A stretch of DNA of 44,652 nucleotides from an uncultured Pseudanabaenaceae cyanobacterium (GTDB lineage Bacteria; Cyanobacteriota; Cyanobacteriia; PCC-9006; JAAUQQ01): positions 1 through 44,652 of the forward strand of contig CALIGI010000021.1 in NCBI GenBank assembly GCA_938021205.1, written 5' to 3'. A model generated the notes under the pieces. That model worked only from the letters and a program-made list of their open reading frames with translations. It made no database searches and was not told where the DNA came from. The position numbers and the translations under genes were made by a program. Every line of letters starts with the position of its first letter. Within the stretch, counting starts at the first letter, position 1. Below, piece by piece: positions 32,054-41,612 of the stretch.

Positions 32054-33781
32054 CTACTTCGCAGCCTTGGCCTTCTTGCCCTTACGCTCCTTCTCTTTTT
32101 CCTTCTGCTTTTCACGCTTGGCAGCTGCTTTAGCTTCCTTCTCTGCCTCGATCGCCTTCAACCGCGCCTTCTCCCGCTCCTCTTCCTTCTTATCCAAGTA
32201 ATAGTGGTAATCACCGCGATAGACCACCAATTGACCATCCCGAACTTCCACAATCTTGTTGGCCACGCGGGAGATGAAGAAGCGATCGTGGGAGACAATC
32301 ACCACCGTGCCATCTTCGTAGTTGCTGAGGGAGTCCTCCAGCATTTCCTTGGCAGGAATATCCAGGTGGTTGGTGGGCTCGTCCAGGACCAGCAGATTCA
32401 TGGGTTGTAGCAGCATCTTGGCGAGAGCCAAGCGGGCTTTTTCGCCACCGCTGAGGGCTTCGACGTTCTTAAAGGCTGTTTCGCCGCTGAAGAGAAACTG
32501 GCCCAGGAGGCTACGCACTTCTTCGTTGGTCCAGTCCGGCACTTCGTCATGGATGGTGTCCATGACGGTCTTGCTCAGGTCTAGGGCTTCAGCCTGGTTC
32601 TGTTCAAAGTAACCGGGGATGACTTGGTGCTCGCCCAGTTTGACGGTGCCGTCGGTGGGTTCTTCCATGCCCATGAGCAGGCGCAGCAGGGTGGATTTGC
32701 CTGCGCCGTTGGGGCCGACGATCGCAATGCGATCGCCCCGTTCCACTAACAAGTTCGCCCCTAGGAACAAAATATTGTCGTTGTACTCATGGACCAGGTC
32801 CTTGGCAATAATCACCTCGCGACCACTGCGGGGGGCGGGGGGAAAGCGGAAGCGCAGGCTACGGACTTTAGCATCGGGTAATTCGATGCGATCAATCTTA
32901 GCCAGTTGCTTCTCGCGACTCTTGGCCTGGGTACTGCGGGTTGCGCTGGCGCGGAATTTCTCGACGAAGGCCTGCTGCTTGTCTAGCTCTTTCTTCTGGC
33001 GTTCGTAGGTCGATTGCTGGGTGGCGCGGTTGAATTCCTTTTGCTCCAGGTACTGGGAATAATTACCCAGGTAGCTGGTGGAGACGCCCCGCTCGGTCTC
33101 GACGATTTGGTTGCAGAGGCGGTCTAGGAACTCTCTATCGTGGGAGACGATGACCATGGGCGTGGTCAGGCTCAGGAGGTATTTCTCCAGCCACTCGATG
33201 GTTTCCAGGTCCAGATGGTTGGTTGGCTCGTCCAATAGGAGCAGGTCGGGGGACTGGAGCAGGATTTTGCCCAAGCCCAGGCGCATCTGCCAGCCGCCGC
33301 TGAAGCTGGAGACCAGGCGATCGCCGTCTTCATCGCTGAAGTTCAACTGGGGCAGCAGCTTCTCAATGTCTGCTTCCAGGTCATAGCCATTCAATCCCTC
33401 AAACTCCCGCTGGTAGCGGTCCATTTTCTTGAGCAGCTTGTCTAGGTTCTCTGGCTCGTTCTCCAGTCGGCGCTGGACATCCAGTAGTTTCTCGTGAACC
33501 TCGTTGGCCTGGCTGAAGGCGCGGAATAGCTCTTCCCGCACCGTATTGGTGGAGATCACGTCGAATTCTTGGCTCAAGTAGGCAATGTTCATGCCGTTGG
33601 GCCGGATGATTTCGCCGGAGGTGGGCTCAATTTTGCCCGCCACGATGTTGAGCTGGGTGGACTTGCCTGCGCCGTTCACGCCGACGAGGCCGATGCGATC
33701 GCCGGGCTTCACTTCCCAGTTGATGTCCTTTAGGACTTCGCCTGTGGGATAAATTTTGCTGATGTGTTCGAGGCGCAGCAT
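32054..33781 (-). CDS. ABC-F family ATPase (Uup/EttA-like)
   Basis: The 575-residue protein has two ABC domains and no membrane part. The first has Walker A GVNGAGKST near 34, signature SSFSGGWQMR and Walker B LLLLDEPTNHLD. The second has GPNGAGKST, LSGGEKARLAL and LLVLDEPTNHLD. The linker between them carries the charged helical P-site tRNA interaction region (QKKELDKQQAFVEKFRASAT). The last 50 residues are a Lys/Glu-rich helix, which suggests RNA contact. ABC-F proteins act on the ribosome or, for Uup, in DNA repair; which applies is open. It is a single gene. Confidence 0.95.
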   Translation of the reverse strand: MLRLEHISKIYPTGEVLKDINWEVKPGDRIGLVGVNGAGKSTQLNIVAGKIEPTSGEIIRPNGMNIAYLSQEFDVISTNTVREELFRAFSQANEVHEKLLDVQRRLENEPENLDKLLKKMDRYQREFEGLNGYDLEADIEKLLPQLNFSDEDGDRLVSSFSGGWQMRLGLGKILLQSPDLLLLDEPTNHLDLETIEWLEKYLLSLTTPMVIVSHDREFLDRLCNQIVETERGVSTSYLGNYSQYLEQKEFNRATQQSTYERQKKELDKQQAFVEKFRASATRSTQAKSREKQLAKIDRIELPDAKVRSLRFRFPPAPRSGREVIIAKDLVHEYNDNILFLGANLLVERGDRIAIVGPNGAGKSTLLRLLMGMEEPTDGTVKLGEHQVIPGYFEQNQAEALDLSKTVMDTIHDEVPDWTNEEVRSLLGQFLFSGETAFKNVEALSGGEKARLALAKMLLQPMNLLVLDEPTNHLDIPAKEMLEDSLSNYEDGTVVIVSHDRFFISRVANKIVEVRDGQLVVYRGDYHYYLDKKEEEREKARLKAIEAEKEAKAAAKREKQKEKEKERKGKKAKAAK

Positions 33782-34200
33782 AGGGTCTGGGTGGCGAAGG
33801 GGAGGAAGACAGGGCGGTCATCTTGCTGCCAACAGCGGACTCGCTGCTCTCAGCACTATTGCAAATTGTTGCAATCTGTATCCCCAGCTTAATACCTTTG
33901 CTGCCGAGTCGGTAGTGGGGAGATGCTGAAATTTTGAGATTGACTCGGAAATGAGCCTGGTTTTATCGGTCTATGGAAAACTCGAAATAACTTGGAGCCT
34001 GAAGCTATACCTATACGTTGCCTCGTAAATCATTCCCAGCGCAAGAGGGCACAAAGGCACGCCGCATCATCGACCCACCTCACTCTCCTCACAACCGCTG
34101 TAATCCAAAGCTGAGACCGTATCATTGCTAAGGAAGAAACCTCTGTTTGGCTGGATCAGCTAGGGCTGGGGCTGATTCTTACAATGCAGCTCTCTAACCC
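33782..34200. other. Divergent region upstream of the ABC-F gene and tenA
   Basis: This stretch is 419 bases without a convincing gene. I looked for a TPP riboswitch before tenA. A CTGAGA is present near 34110, but the partner GGGG and the GAACCTGATC box are missing. No other structure is recognised. Confidence 0.55.
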
Positions 34201-34839
34201 ATGACCTTCGCTACCCAACTCTGGGACGACAATCATCCTCTAGCCCAAGCCTGCCTCGACAATGCCTTTGTCCAGGGCATCGGTAACGGCAGCTTGCCCA
34301 AGGCCAAATTTGCCTACTACGTCGGCCAAGATGCCTTCTTCCTCGAATCCTTCGCCCGCGCCTACAGCGTCTGTGCTGCAAAAGCACCCGACTCGGAGGC
34401 CTTTGTCGTTTTCCATGAATTGGCCGGGGGCGTGCTCGAAGAACTCAAACTCCATGGTGGCTATGCCAAAGATTGGGGCGTTGAGCTAAATAATATTTCT
34501 CCCGGTGTCACCACCCGTCGCTATGTCGATTTCCTGGTGGCGACGGCCTGGAGCCAAGACATTGGCGTGACCGCAGCGGCCATGGCTCCCTGTATGAGGC
34601 TTTACGCTTACTTGGGCCAGCAGCTCGCGAAGGACGGTCTGCCAGAGCATGCCTACAGTGACTGGATCAAAACTTACAGCGAAGACTTTTTCGAAGATTT
34701 AGCCAGCCAACTCGAAGCGCTCCTAGAGCAATACGGGCAAGCTAACGATACTGTTCGTCAATCAGCCCAGGGAGCCTACAGCTACGCCATGCAATGTGAA
34801 TTGGACTTTTTCCAAGCGGCTTGGGAGGTCGGGGAATGA
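34201..34839 (+). CDS. tenA: TenA family protein (thiaminase II / pyrimidine salvage)
   Basis: The 212-residue all-helical protein fits the TenA/THI-4 family: YYVGQDAFFLESFARAYS with Asp44, AMAPCMRLYAYLG with the catalytic Cys131, and MQCELDFFQAAW with Glu200 at the expected place. TenA_C enzymes release 4-amino-5-hydroxymethyl-2-methylpyrimidine from damaged thiamin, or cleave thiamin. All key residues are present. Its stop codon overlaps the ktrB start (ATGA), an unexpected partner for a thiamin enzyme. No thiamin genes or TPP riboswitch are in the window. Confidence 0.92.
   Translation: MTFATQLWDDNHPLAQACLDNAFVQGIGNGSLPKAKFAYYVGQDAFFLESFARAYSVCAAKAPDSEAFVVFHELAGGVLEELKLHGGYAKDWGVELNNISPGVTTRRYVDFLVATAWSQDIGVTAAAMAPCMRLYAYLGQQLAKDGLPEHAYSDWIKTYSEDFFEDLASQLEALLEQYGQANDTVRQSAQGAYSYAMQCELDFFQAAWEVGE
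34824..34839 (+). promoter_or_regulatory. ktrB ribosome site inside the end of tenA, with ATGA overlap
   Basis: GGAGG at 34824-34828 lies seven bases before ATG at 34836. The tenA stop TGA (34837-34839) overlaps that ATG. This fixes the ktrB start and implies translational coupling of the two genes. Confidence 0.85.
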
Positions 34840-36206
34840 CTGTACCCCGGAGTATTTGTCTCGGTTTTCTAGCGATGATTGCCGTGGGAACGCTGCTGTT
34901 GGTTTTGCCCCTATCTGTGGCTAATCCGCTCTCTGCGGTCTCCGCTCCTGAGGAATACAATCTGCTGCTGGCTTGGGTGATTGCGCTGTTCACGGCGACT
35001 TCAGCAGTCTGTGTGACGGGCTTATCTGTTGTAGATGTGAGCCAGTATTACAACGGCTTTGGTCAGCTGATTGTTTTGCTTTTGGCTCAGATTGGCGGCT
35101 TGGGTTACATGACCGCGACCACGTTTTTGATTCTGCTCCTGGGGCGGCGCTTTGGCCTCAAGGACAAGATTGCAATTCAACAGACGATGGATACGCCGGG
35201 GATGGCGGGGGCCAAACAGCTGATCCAGTCGATTATTTCCTTGACGTTGATTTTTGAACTCACCGGGGCTTTTTTGCTGATGCTGGCTTGGGTGCCGGAG
35301 ATGGGGCTAGGCAAGGGAGTCTGGTTCTCCATCTTTCACAGCGTGAGCGCCTTTAACAATGCAGGCTTTAGTCTGTTTCCCAACAGCCTTGTCGGTTACG
35401 CCCAGTCGCCCATGGTGATGTTTGCCATCAGCTTGATGATTATTGCCGGGGGCATTGGTTATCAGGTGATTATGGAGGGCTTTTTGGCGCTGCGAGAGTT
35501 CTTTAAGAAGGGGCCAGGACGGTTTTGGGTTTCGTTGCAGTTCAAGGTGGTGACGAGCAGTACGTTGGTGCTGTTGATTGGTGGGGCGATCGCTTTCCTA
35601 ATCACGGAATACAACAACCCCGACACCCTCGGTGCTGAAGTCGCCTTTTTCCCAAAACTGATGCTGGCCTGGTTCCAGTCGGTCACAACCCGTACGGCGG
35701 GTTTCAATAGCCTCAACATTGGTGATATGACCACGGCAGGTCTATTTCTGACCATTGCCTTTATGTTTGTGGGTGCCAGCCCTGGCGGAACCGGGGGCGG
35801 TGTCAAAACGACAACCATGCGGGTTTTAGTGGACTGCACAAGGGCCGTGCTGCGGGGTAAAGAAGAGGTCATTTGCTATAACCGTCGTCTGCCCACGGAA
35901 CTCATTCTCAAGGCCGTGGCTGTGGTCTTCGGTTCCATGATGAGCGTTATCCTTTGCACCGCGCTCCTGTCCTGGGCAGAGCCGAATATTCCCTTCATTG
36001 CGCTATTCTTCGAGGCGGTTTCAGCCTATGCCACCGTGGGAATCTCCATGGGCATTACAGGGATTTTGTCTCTGCCGAGTAAGCTACTGGTGATTCTCAC
36101 GATGTATGCCGGGCGAGTGGGTATTTTGCTCTTGATCTCAGCCTTGATTAGTGAATCTAAACCCAGTTCGATTCGCTATCCCGAAGATGACCTCTTGGTG
36201 GGCTAG
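34836..36206 (+). CDS. ktrB: Potassium uptake channel subunit KtrB (TrkH/NtpJ family)
   Basis: The 456-residue membrane protein has the four pore loops of the TrkH/KtrB family: ATSAVCVTGLSVVD, AFNNAGFSLFPN, TTRTAGFNSLN and AYATVGISMGITG. Each carries the Gly of the K+/Na+ filter. In cyanobacteria KtrB works with the cytoplasmic KtrA ring and with KtrE for Na+-dependent K+ uptake and osmotic response. The start at 34836 is set by a strong ribosome site and overlaps tenA. ktrA follows 59 bases later. No KtrE candidate is seen in the window. Confidence 0.93.
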   Translation: MTVPRSICLGFLAMIAVGTLLLVLPLSVANPLSAVSAPEEYNLLLAWVIALFTATSAVCVTGLSVVDVSQYYNGFGQLIVLLLAQIGGLGYMTATTFLILLLGRRFGLKDKIAIQQTMDTPGMAGAKQLIQSIISLTLIFELTGAFLLMLAWVPEMGLGKGVWFSIFHSVSAFNNAGFSLFPNSLVGYAQSPMVMFAISLMIIAGGIGYQVIMEGFLALREFFKKGPGRFWVSLQFKVVTSSTLVLLIGGAIAFLITEYNNPDTLGAEVAFFPKLMLAWFQSVTTRTAGFNSLNIGDMTTAGLFLTIAFMFVGASPGGTGGGVKTTTMRVLVDCTRAVLRGKEEVICYNRRLPTELILKAVAVVFGSMMSVILCTALLSWAEPNIPFIALFFEAVSAYATVGISMGITGILSLPSKLLVILTMYAGRVGILLLISALISESKPSSIRYPEDDLLVG

Positions 36207-36265
36207 TTCCCTTGCCCCGCACAGGTTTTGTCCCCTGTCCATTGATTTAGTGAAGGTGGTCCGCT

Positions 36266-36964
36266 GTGAATTTCTCTGCAATGAATCCGTTTCGCAACAT
36301 CAAAGCTGACAACCATCAGTACGCTGTGATTGGTTTAGGTCGCTTTGGCCGCGCCGTTTGCACTACGCTCCACCAGCTGGGCCATGATGTTCTCGGCATT
36401 GATACTAGTGAAAAGCTCGTTGCCCAGGCGATCGCCGAAGAGTACACTGCCCATGCCATACAGCTCGACTCCACGGAACCCATGGCTTTGGAAGAAGCTG
36501 GCGTCTTTGAATTTGACACGGTGATTGTAGCGATCGGCAACTATATCCAAGAGAGCGTCATCACCACCCTCAACCTTAAAGAGGGCGGGGTCCCCCATGT
36601 GGTCGCCAAAGCTTCCAACGATGTCCATGGCAAGCTCTTGCAAAAAATCGGTGCAGATCGCGTTGTCTTTCCTGAGCATGAGATGGGCTGCAACCTGGCC
36701 CGCTCCCTAACTCGCCCCAATATTTTGGAGCGCTTGATTTTGGATGAGGAGCACAGCGTCGTCGAGATTACGGTGCCCCCGGAGTTTGATGGCCAGACGA
36801 TTACGGAACTCAATCTGCGCAGCCGCTTTGGCCTCAACCTTTTGGCCTTAGGTGAAGACAAGAACCACTTCCAAATCAACCCCAACCCCAACCAGCGGTT
36901 GCATAAGGGGCAAGTCATGGTGGTAATTGGGGATAACACCGCGATCGAGCAATTGGCAAAGTAA
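36266..36964 (+). CDS. ktrA: Potassium channel regulatory subunit KtrA (RCK domain)
   Basis: The 232-residue soluble protein has an N-terminal RCK/TrkA-N Rossmann domain with [28 protein letters not shown] (glycine loop GLGRFG, then the acidic Asp that contacts the nucleotide ribose) and a TrkA-C domain at about 150-232. It should form the ATP/ADP-sensing ring that gates KtrB. The start is GTG with AAGGTGGT at 36253-36260. It is the second ktr gene, downstream of ktrB. Confidence 0.94.
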   Translation: MNFSAMNPFRNIKADNHQYAVIGLGRFGRAVCTTLHQLGHDVLGIDTSEKLVAQAIAEEYTAHAIQLDSTEPMALEEAGVFEFDTVIVAIGNYIQESVITTLNLKEGGVPHVVAKASNDVHGKLLQKIGADRVVFPEHEMGCNLARSLTRPNILERLILDEEHSVVEITVPPEFDGQTITELNLRSRFGLNLLALGEDKNHFQINPNPNQRLHKGQVMVVIGDNTAIEQLAK

Positions 36965-37080
36965 GGGCGTCACAGCCTTGTGCCCGGTTCGGATGTCTCA
37001 TTCCCAAACCGCGATTTAATGGATATGGCGCTGGGATTATGATCCGCGCCAGTCTCAAGCAAGCCGAGCCAAGAAATCCC

Positions 37081-38208
37081 ATGCCCCGCATCATCGGCCT
37101 CATGAGCGGCACCTCCGTTGACGGCATTGACGCTGCCCTCGTCGAAATTTCCGGTGGCCAAATCGACCTGCGCGTTGAGTTGATTAAGGGCCTAGTTCAT
37201 CCTTTCCCCGAAGCGCTGCGGGAGCAAATCCTGGCGGTTTGTAGTGGTGAGGCCATTTCTATGGAAGCCATAGCGGAGCTGGATGATGCGATCGCGAGAG
37301 CCTTCGCTGAAGCTGCGATCGCCGTCAATCAAGGCCACTCTCCCGCAGACCTCATCGGTTCCCACGGACAAACCCTCTTCCACCGCCCCGCCCCGGGTGG
37401 AGCCATGGGCTATTCCCTCCAGCTAGGCCGGGGCGCATTGATTGCCAAACTCACCGGCATCCCCACCGTTTCCAACTTCCGCGTCGCCGATATCGCCGCC
37501 GGAGGCCAAGGTGCCCCCCTCGTTCCCCCTGTGGATGCCTACCTCCTAGGCCATCCCACCGAGCACCGCTGCGTCCAAAACATCGGCGGCATTGGCAATG
37601 TCACCTACCTGCCCCCCACTTCCCAACCCGACTGGCAGCAGCAAGTCCTTGGCTGGGACACCGGCCCAGGTAACAGCCTCCTAGACCTCGCCGTGCAACG
37701 CCTTTCCGAGGGCAAGCTCAGCTACGATGCTGATGGAGCCTGGGCTGCCCAAGGCAAGCCAGATACAGACCTGGTGACAGACTGGCTGAACCATCCCTAC
37801 TTCGCCCAGTCGCCGCCCAAATCCACGGGGCGAGAACTATTTGGCTGGACTTATCTGGAAGAATGCTTAACCGAAGCCACAGCTAGGGGGCTAGCAGATG
37901 CAGATCTCCTCGCCAGCCTCACGGAGCTGACGGCTCTATCTATTGTCCAGAGTTATCGAAACAGCTTGCCTCAGTTGCCCGATCGCCTCCTGCTCTGTGG
38001 GGGGGGCTTGCGCAATGGCTATCTGATCGAGCGCCTAGCCCACCATCTACCGGTTGTGGCCCTGCAATCCACCGATGAAGTGGGTTTGAATGCAGACTAT
38101 AAGGAAGCGATCGCCTTTGCCGTCTTAGCCCATTGGCACAACCTAGGCCTGCCAGGGAACATGCCCGCTGTAACCGGAGCCCAAGGCGCTGTCATTCTAG
38201 GTGAGTAG
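37081..38208 (+). CDS. anmK: Anhydro-N-acetylmuramic acid kinase
   Basis: The start at 37081 ([20 protein letters not shown]) gives 375 residues, the usual length; the frame from 37039 is not family-like. Motifs are [13 protein letters not shown] for phosphate binding, [12 protein letters not shown] with the catalytic region, [23 protein letters not shown] and [11 protein letters not shown]. AnmK phosphorylates and opens 1,6-anhydro-MurNAc so that cell-wall fragments can be recycled. It follows ktrA after about 116 bases; a functional link is not obvious. Confidence 0.96.
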   Translation: MPRIIGLMSGTSVDGIDAALVEISGGQIDLRVELIKGLVHPFPEALREQILAVCSGEAISMEAIAELDDAIARAFAEAAIAVNQGHSPADLIGSHGQTLFHRPAPGGAMGYSLQLGRGALIAKLTGIPTVSNFRVADIAAGGQGAPLVPPVDAYLLGHPTEHRCVQNIGGIGNVTYLPPTSQPDWQQQVLGWDTGPGNSLLDLAVQRLSEGKLSYDADGAWAAQGKPDTDLVTDWLNHPYFAQSPPKSTGRELFGWTYLEECLTEATARGLADADLLASLTELTALSIVQSYRNSLPQLPDRLLLCGGGLRNGYLIERLAHHLPVVALQSTDEVGLNADYKEAIAFAVLAHWHNLGLPGNMPAVTGAQGAVILGE

Positions 38209-38275
38209 GTCTATTTTTTGGGGCTGGTTTTCGTATAAAATTTGCGTGCTAGCATGGGCATACAGGGCGCTGAGG

Positions 38276-38725
38276 ATGGTTCGAGTGACACACTCGTTTT
38301 TATTAGAAACTGGTATTTGGACCTCCCAGGGGAGTTGGATTAATCCGGATGGGTCCACCCTGTCATTTCAAGGAAAAACCATGATTTCCTGGAGTGAAGA
38401 TTCTTGGTTTGCCATGGTGACCAAGTGGATCTTTAACGGGGGCGATCGGCCCGACCTGATCCTTCGCTATCGAGGGCGTTTGACCGATCCTGGTCAACGC
38501 TATACGTTTCTGCTAGAACATAGCGAAATTGGCAAAATGGAAGGTGAAGGTATCATCGGTGAGAAAACCATTACCCAGCGCTCCTGGGCTTTGCATGATT
38601 CACAAAGTCGCAGCACCTTCGATAGTTTGGTCCGTCTAGATACGAATTCATATCAATTTTCCAGTGCCATGATGACCGGGCATCGCCTCGGCACCATCGC
38701 AGAAGCAGGCTTTGAACGAGTCTAG
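38276..38725 (+). CDS. Hypothetical protein, 149 aa, lipocalin-like strand pattern
   Basis: The frame opens at a GTG inside the end of anmK, but the ATG at 38276 (MVRVTHSFLLETGIWTS) is a better start. The protein is strand-rich: GIWTSQGSWIN, STLSFQGKTMISW, LILRYRG, YTFLLEHSEIG, KMEGEGIIGEKTITQRSW and ending MMTGHRLGTIAEAGFERV. This suggests a small beta barrel such as a lipocalin-type fold. I do not recognise the family with certainty. It may be co-transcribed with anmK. Confidence 0.7.
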   Translation: MVRVTHSFLLETGIWTSQGSWINPDGSTLSFQGKTMISWSEDSWFAMVTKWIFNGGDRPDLILRYRGRLTDPGQRYTFLLEHSEIGKMEGEGIIGEKTITQRSWALHDSQSRSTFDSLVRLDTNSYQFSSAMMTGHRLGTIAEAGFERV

Positions 38726-39075
38726 GTTACTCCTTCAGGCTTTCAATAGGCTTTGACTCAAGTGGCCTTAGAAACGGGAACTATAAAAACGCATCGAGGT
38801 AACGGTGTTTGACCTGTGATTGCACAGTAGGATGTTTTCGGTTGGGGAGCCCCTGAGGTTAATCCAGACCCAAACAGCCTGCTTGGGCAAGATCTAGAGA
38901 TTTTCTGATTGGCCAGGAGTAACCTGATTAACTCCTGGTACAAATTAAAGAGAGTTTTGGTTGGTTAGGTCCAGGACAATACTGCTTCAGGCTAGAGGGC
39001 TTGGCTCTGTGTTGGTCCATCCCTATCGTCGCTTCTGGCATCTCCACTTTAGATACGCATTGCACGAGTCTTGCT
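38726..39075 (+). other. Intergenic region upstream of the Ser/Thr kinase
   Basis: This gap of 350 bases includes the inverted repeat CCAGGAGT (38913-38920) and ACTCCTGG (38931-38938), with a 10-base spacer. It could be an operator for the kinase or a weak terminator for the gene before. The frame from the TTG at 39001 continues into the kinase but is not kinase-like until 39076. Confidence 0.5.
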
Positions 39076-40680
39076 ATGGCACCGGCAGATCCAAATATCG
39101 GACGCATCCTTGATAATCGCTATGAGCTGATAGAGCTTGTAGGTAAGGGTGCTATGGGCCGAGTCTACCTCGCTCGCCATGCCAAGCTGGGGGGAGCCGT
39201 TGCCGTCAAGTTCCTCTCCCAAGCCTTGCTGGGCGACAAAATGCGTGAGCGCTTCTTCACCGAAGCCCAAACCTGTGCTCACCTTGGTCAAGAAAGTATC
39301 CACATCGTCCGCGTTAGCGACTTCGGTGTTGATGAGCAGGATATTCCCTTCTACGTGATGGAGTATCTTCAGGGAGAGAGCCTTAGCAGCTTACTGAGTG
39401 ACGAGCCCCTGGCTTTACCCCGCTTCCTGGGCATCACCCGCCAGACTTGCCTCGGCCTCAAAGCAGCCCATGAAGGCATTGTGCTCAACGGCAAGCGCTG
39501 CCCCATTATTCACCGAGACATCAAGCCCAGCAATATTCTCGTCACCCCCGACGAAACCATGGGGGAACTGACCAAAGTCCTCGACTTTGGGATCGCTAAA
39601 CTGATCCAAGAAGATGCCAGCCAGACCCAGGGCTTCATGGGCACCTTGGCCTATTCTTCGCCGGAGCAAATGGAAGGACAGGAACTCACCCTGCGCTCCG
39701 ATATCTACAGCTTGGGCATCGTGATGTTCCAGAGCCTGACTGGCAAGCTGCCGGTCTATACCGAGAACCATACCTTCGGTGGCTGGTATAAGGCCCATCA
39801 CGCCATGCCGCCGCGCCAGTTCAGCGAGGTGGCGTCCCATCTGAAACTTCCCCAGAGCCTCAGCGCACTAATTTATAGCTGTTTAGAGAAGAAGCCCGAG
39901 AATCGACCGGCCAATATGTCGGAAATACTGGAAGGGCTCAAGCCTTTGGAGCAGCGGTTTGGCGTAGGTCGCCAGATCGGCCATCGGATTCAGGCGACTC
40001 TGGCACGGTTGCCAGTTGTTAAGTCTAACCCTGAAGACAATAAGAAAAATCCCCCCAGCATTGATGAAATTTGCATGCTCCAGGCTTGGCCCAAGAACAA
40101 GCCCACAGCCCGCATTGTGTTTCCTCAAAAGCTGAAAACTAGCCAAGGCCCCAAGCCGACGCTGTGGGTGATGCTGCCCAAGGCAGAGATTCAGCAGCTT
40201 AAGGTAAGCCGTCTCTATACCCAGGTTTATCGAAACTTCCTCTGCACCATGGCCCCCCATCCCATGTTGATGTGGCTGACCGCGTTGCACAATCGCTTCT
40301 ATCACGAGGAGCAAGAAGCTCGCTGGTTGACTTGCTTTTTGGATTTGAAATCTAAGCATGGCCAGAGCTTTGCAGAGCTATTGGCAGAGCAGGGCGAATA
40401 TCGAGTGCTGTTCTTTGCCCTAGAAGAGCCTCGTCGTTGTGCCCATGTACTGACGACGAAGATCAATAAAGCCCAATGCAGCTTGATGAAGCAGTGGGTG
40501 ATTACGGGCCGGGGCTGGCAGGGCCAGGGACAGCCCACGCTGAGTAAGAACATGCTGCGGGGCGAGCTGGATCGGATTAAGCCCCAGGTTCAGCAAAATT
40601 TAGATACGCTGACTGGGATTGATGGTAATCGAGTGCCATCGAATCGGGATGGGGATGAACCCCAAGCTGCTATTGCTTAG
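39076..40680 (+). CDS. Ser/Thr protein kinase (Hanks type) with unknown C-terminal domain
   Basis: The ATG at 39076 (MAPADPNIGRILDNRYEL) gives 534 residues. The kinase domain at about 16-290 is complete: Gly loop VGKGAMGRV, Lys45 in AVKF, Glu63, HRDIKPSN with catalytic Asp148, DFG at 170-172 and SPEQ in the activation segment. It should be active. Residues about 335-500 form another domain (RIVFPQKLKTSQGPKPTLWVML, MLMWLTALHNRFYH, VLFFALEEPRRCAHVLT), which I do not recognise. No membrane segment is visible, so it is probably cytoplasmic. The partner of the C-terminal domain is unknown. Confidence 0.92.
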   Translation: MAPADPNIGRILDNRYELIELVGKGAMGRVYLARHAKLGGAVAVKFLSQALLGDKMRERFFTEAQTCAHLGQESIHIVRVSDFGVDEQDIPFYVMEYLQGESLSSLLSDEPLALPRFLGITRQTCLGLKAAHEGIVLNGKRCPIIHRDIKPSNILVTPDETMGELTKVLDFGIAKLIQEDASQTQGFMGTLAYSSPEQMEGQELTLRSDIYSLGIVMFQSLTGKLPVYTENHTFGGWYKAHHAMPPRQFSEVASHLKLPQSLSALIYSCLEKKPENRPANMSEILEGLKPLEQRFGVGRQIGHRIQATLARLPVVKSNPEDNKKNPPSIDEICMLQAWPKNKPTARIVFPQKLKTSQGPKPTLWVMLPKAEIQQLKVSRLYTQVYRNFLCTMAPHPMLMWLTALHNRFYHEEQEARWLTCFLDLKSKHGQSFAELLAEQGEYRVLFFALEEPRRCAHVLTTKINKAQCSLMKQWVITGRGWQGQGQPTLSKNMLRGELDRIKPQVQQNLDTLTGIDGNRVPSNRDGDEPQAAIA

Positions 40681-40891
40681 TCCTCCAGCCAACAACTTTT
40701 CATTATTCTTTGTGTGACGGCTCCAGGGGTAAGCCCCATTCAAGTTCAGGGAACGTTACAGCTTGTCTACCAGCTCCATTCTTGAGGGCGCTTTTGGGCA
40801 GGTTGAAACTAGGCCTGGCGAGGCTTGGACTTCCGGGGAGCCTTTATTCTCTCGCCAGGCTATACTTCAAGCAATTCAAGCGACATTGTCC

Positions 40892-41377
40892 ATGCTGAGT
40901 CAAATCCAAGCCCTAGTGCGTGACGCGGAGGGCCGCTACGCCACCGACGCCGAACTTCAGTTTTTGGAAGACTACGCCAAAGATTTTCCTAGCCGCTTGC
41001 GAGCTTATCAAAACCTGCGTAAGCAAGAGCGGCCTTTAATTCAAACGGCCTATAACCAGCTCAAGGCTGAGCATCCCGAGCTATTTCCGGCGGGGCAAAA
41101 AGAAGCTGTCCGGAAATGGCAGCGAGATACTATCTGGGTGCTGCGTAGTTCTGGTGTGGCGATGCTGCTGGATGATGTGGAGACTTTGCGCGATCGCATG
41201 ATGCTTTGGTTCCAAACCATCATGCGTGCCTTTGGTGTTCACAAGACTTGCTACCTCACCTACAGCACCCTTAAAACCTTGGCCCCCCAACTCATGGGTC
41301 CTGAAGATGGTGCCCTCCTAGCCGAAGTCCTAGAAGGGAATCGCGAACTCTTCGACCTCCCCGAGCTAGAAGCTTAG
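40892..41377 (+). CDS. Phycobiliprotein-fold protein without the bilin cysteine
   Basis: The ATG at 40892 (MLSQIQALVRDAEGRYATD) gives 161 residues, the length of an alpha-type phycobiliprotein. The frame extends to a TTG at 40763, but that part is not family-like. The globin-like helices match the phycobilisome family: RYATDAELQFLEDYAKDFPSR, KWQRDTIWVLRSSGVAMLLDD and FQTIMRAFGV. Normal subunits have Cys-x-Arg-Asp to attach bilin. Here it is Trp76-Gln-Arg78-Asp79, so the Cys is replaced while Arg-Asp is kept. The only other Cys is 120. It should not carry a bilin at the standard site. It may be a structural or chaperone-like relative. Confidence 0.8.
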   Translation: MLSQIQALVRDAEGRYATDAELQFLEDYAKDFPSRLRAYQNLRKQERPLIQTAYNQLKAEHPELFPAGQKEAVRKWQRDTIWVLRSSGVAMLLDDVETLRDRMMLWFQTIMRAFGVHKTCYLTYSTLKTLAPQLMGPEDGALLAEVLEGNRELFDLPELEA

Positions 41378-41612
41378 AAAGCAGCGCTTCATAAAACATT
41401 ATGGCTCCAGCCACCCTGGCTAGGCCCCATCTTTAGGTGAACAAGCCGTCCCAATATTCATTGCTAGGGCGGTTTGGCCGTTTAAACCTGAGAATTTCTT
41501 GGTTAGACCGGGAATTCTAAGGCTAGGTTTCTCCCACCAGGGATCCGGAGACTTCTTGCGAAAGCGCTTTTTGCCTCCGCCGCTCATCCGCCAAAAGGTC
41601 AAGCTCGCTGCC

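Noticed and set aside
34070..34095. ACTCTCCTCACAAC, similar to the Yfr1 core ACTCCTCACAC
   Set aside because: The motif has an insertion and mismatches, and the flanking stem-loops of Yfr1 are missing.
34100..34200. Possible TPP riboswitch upstream of tenA
   Set aside because: Only a CTGAGA is seen. The partner GGGG and the conserved GAACCTGATC and GGATAAT segments are absent.
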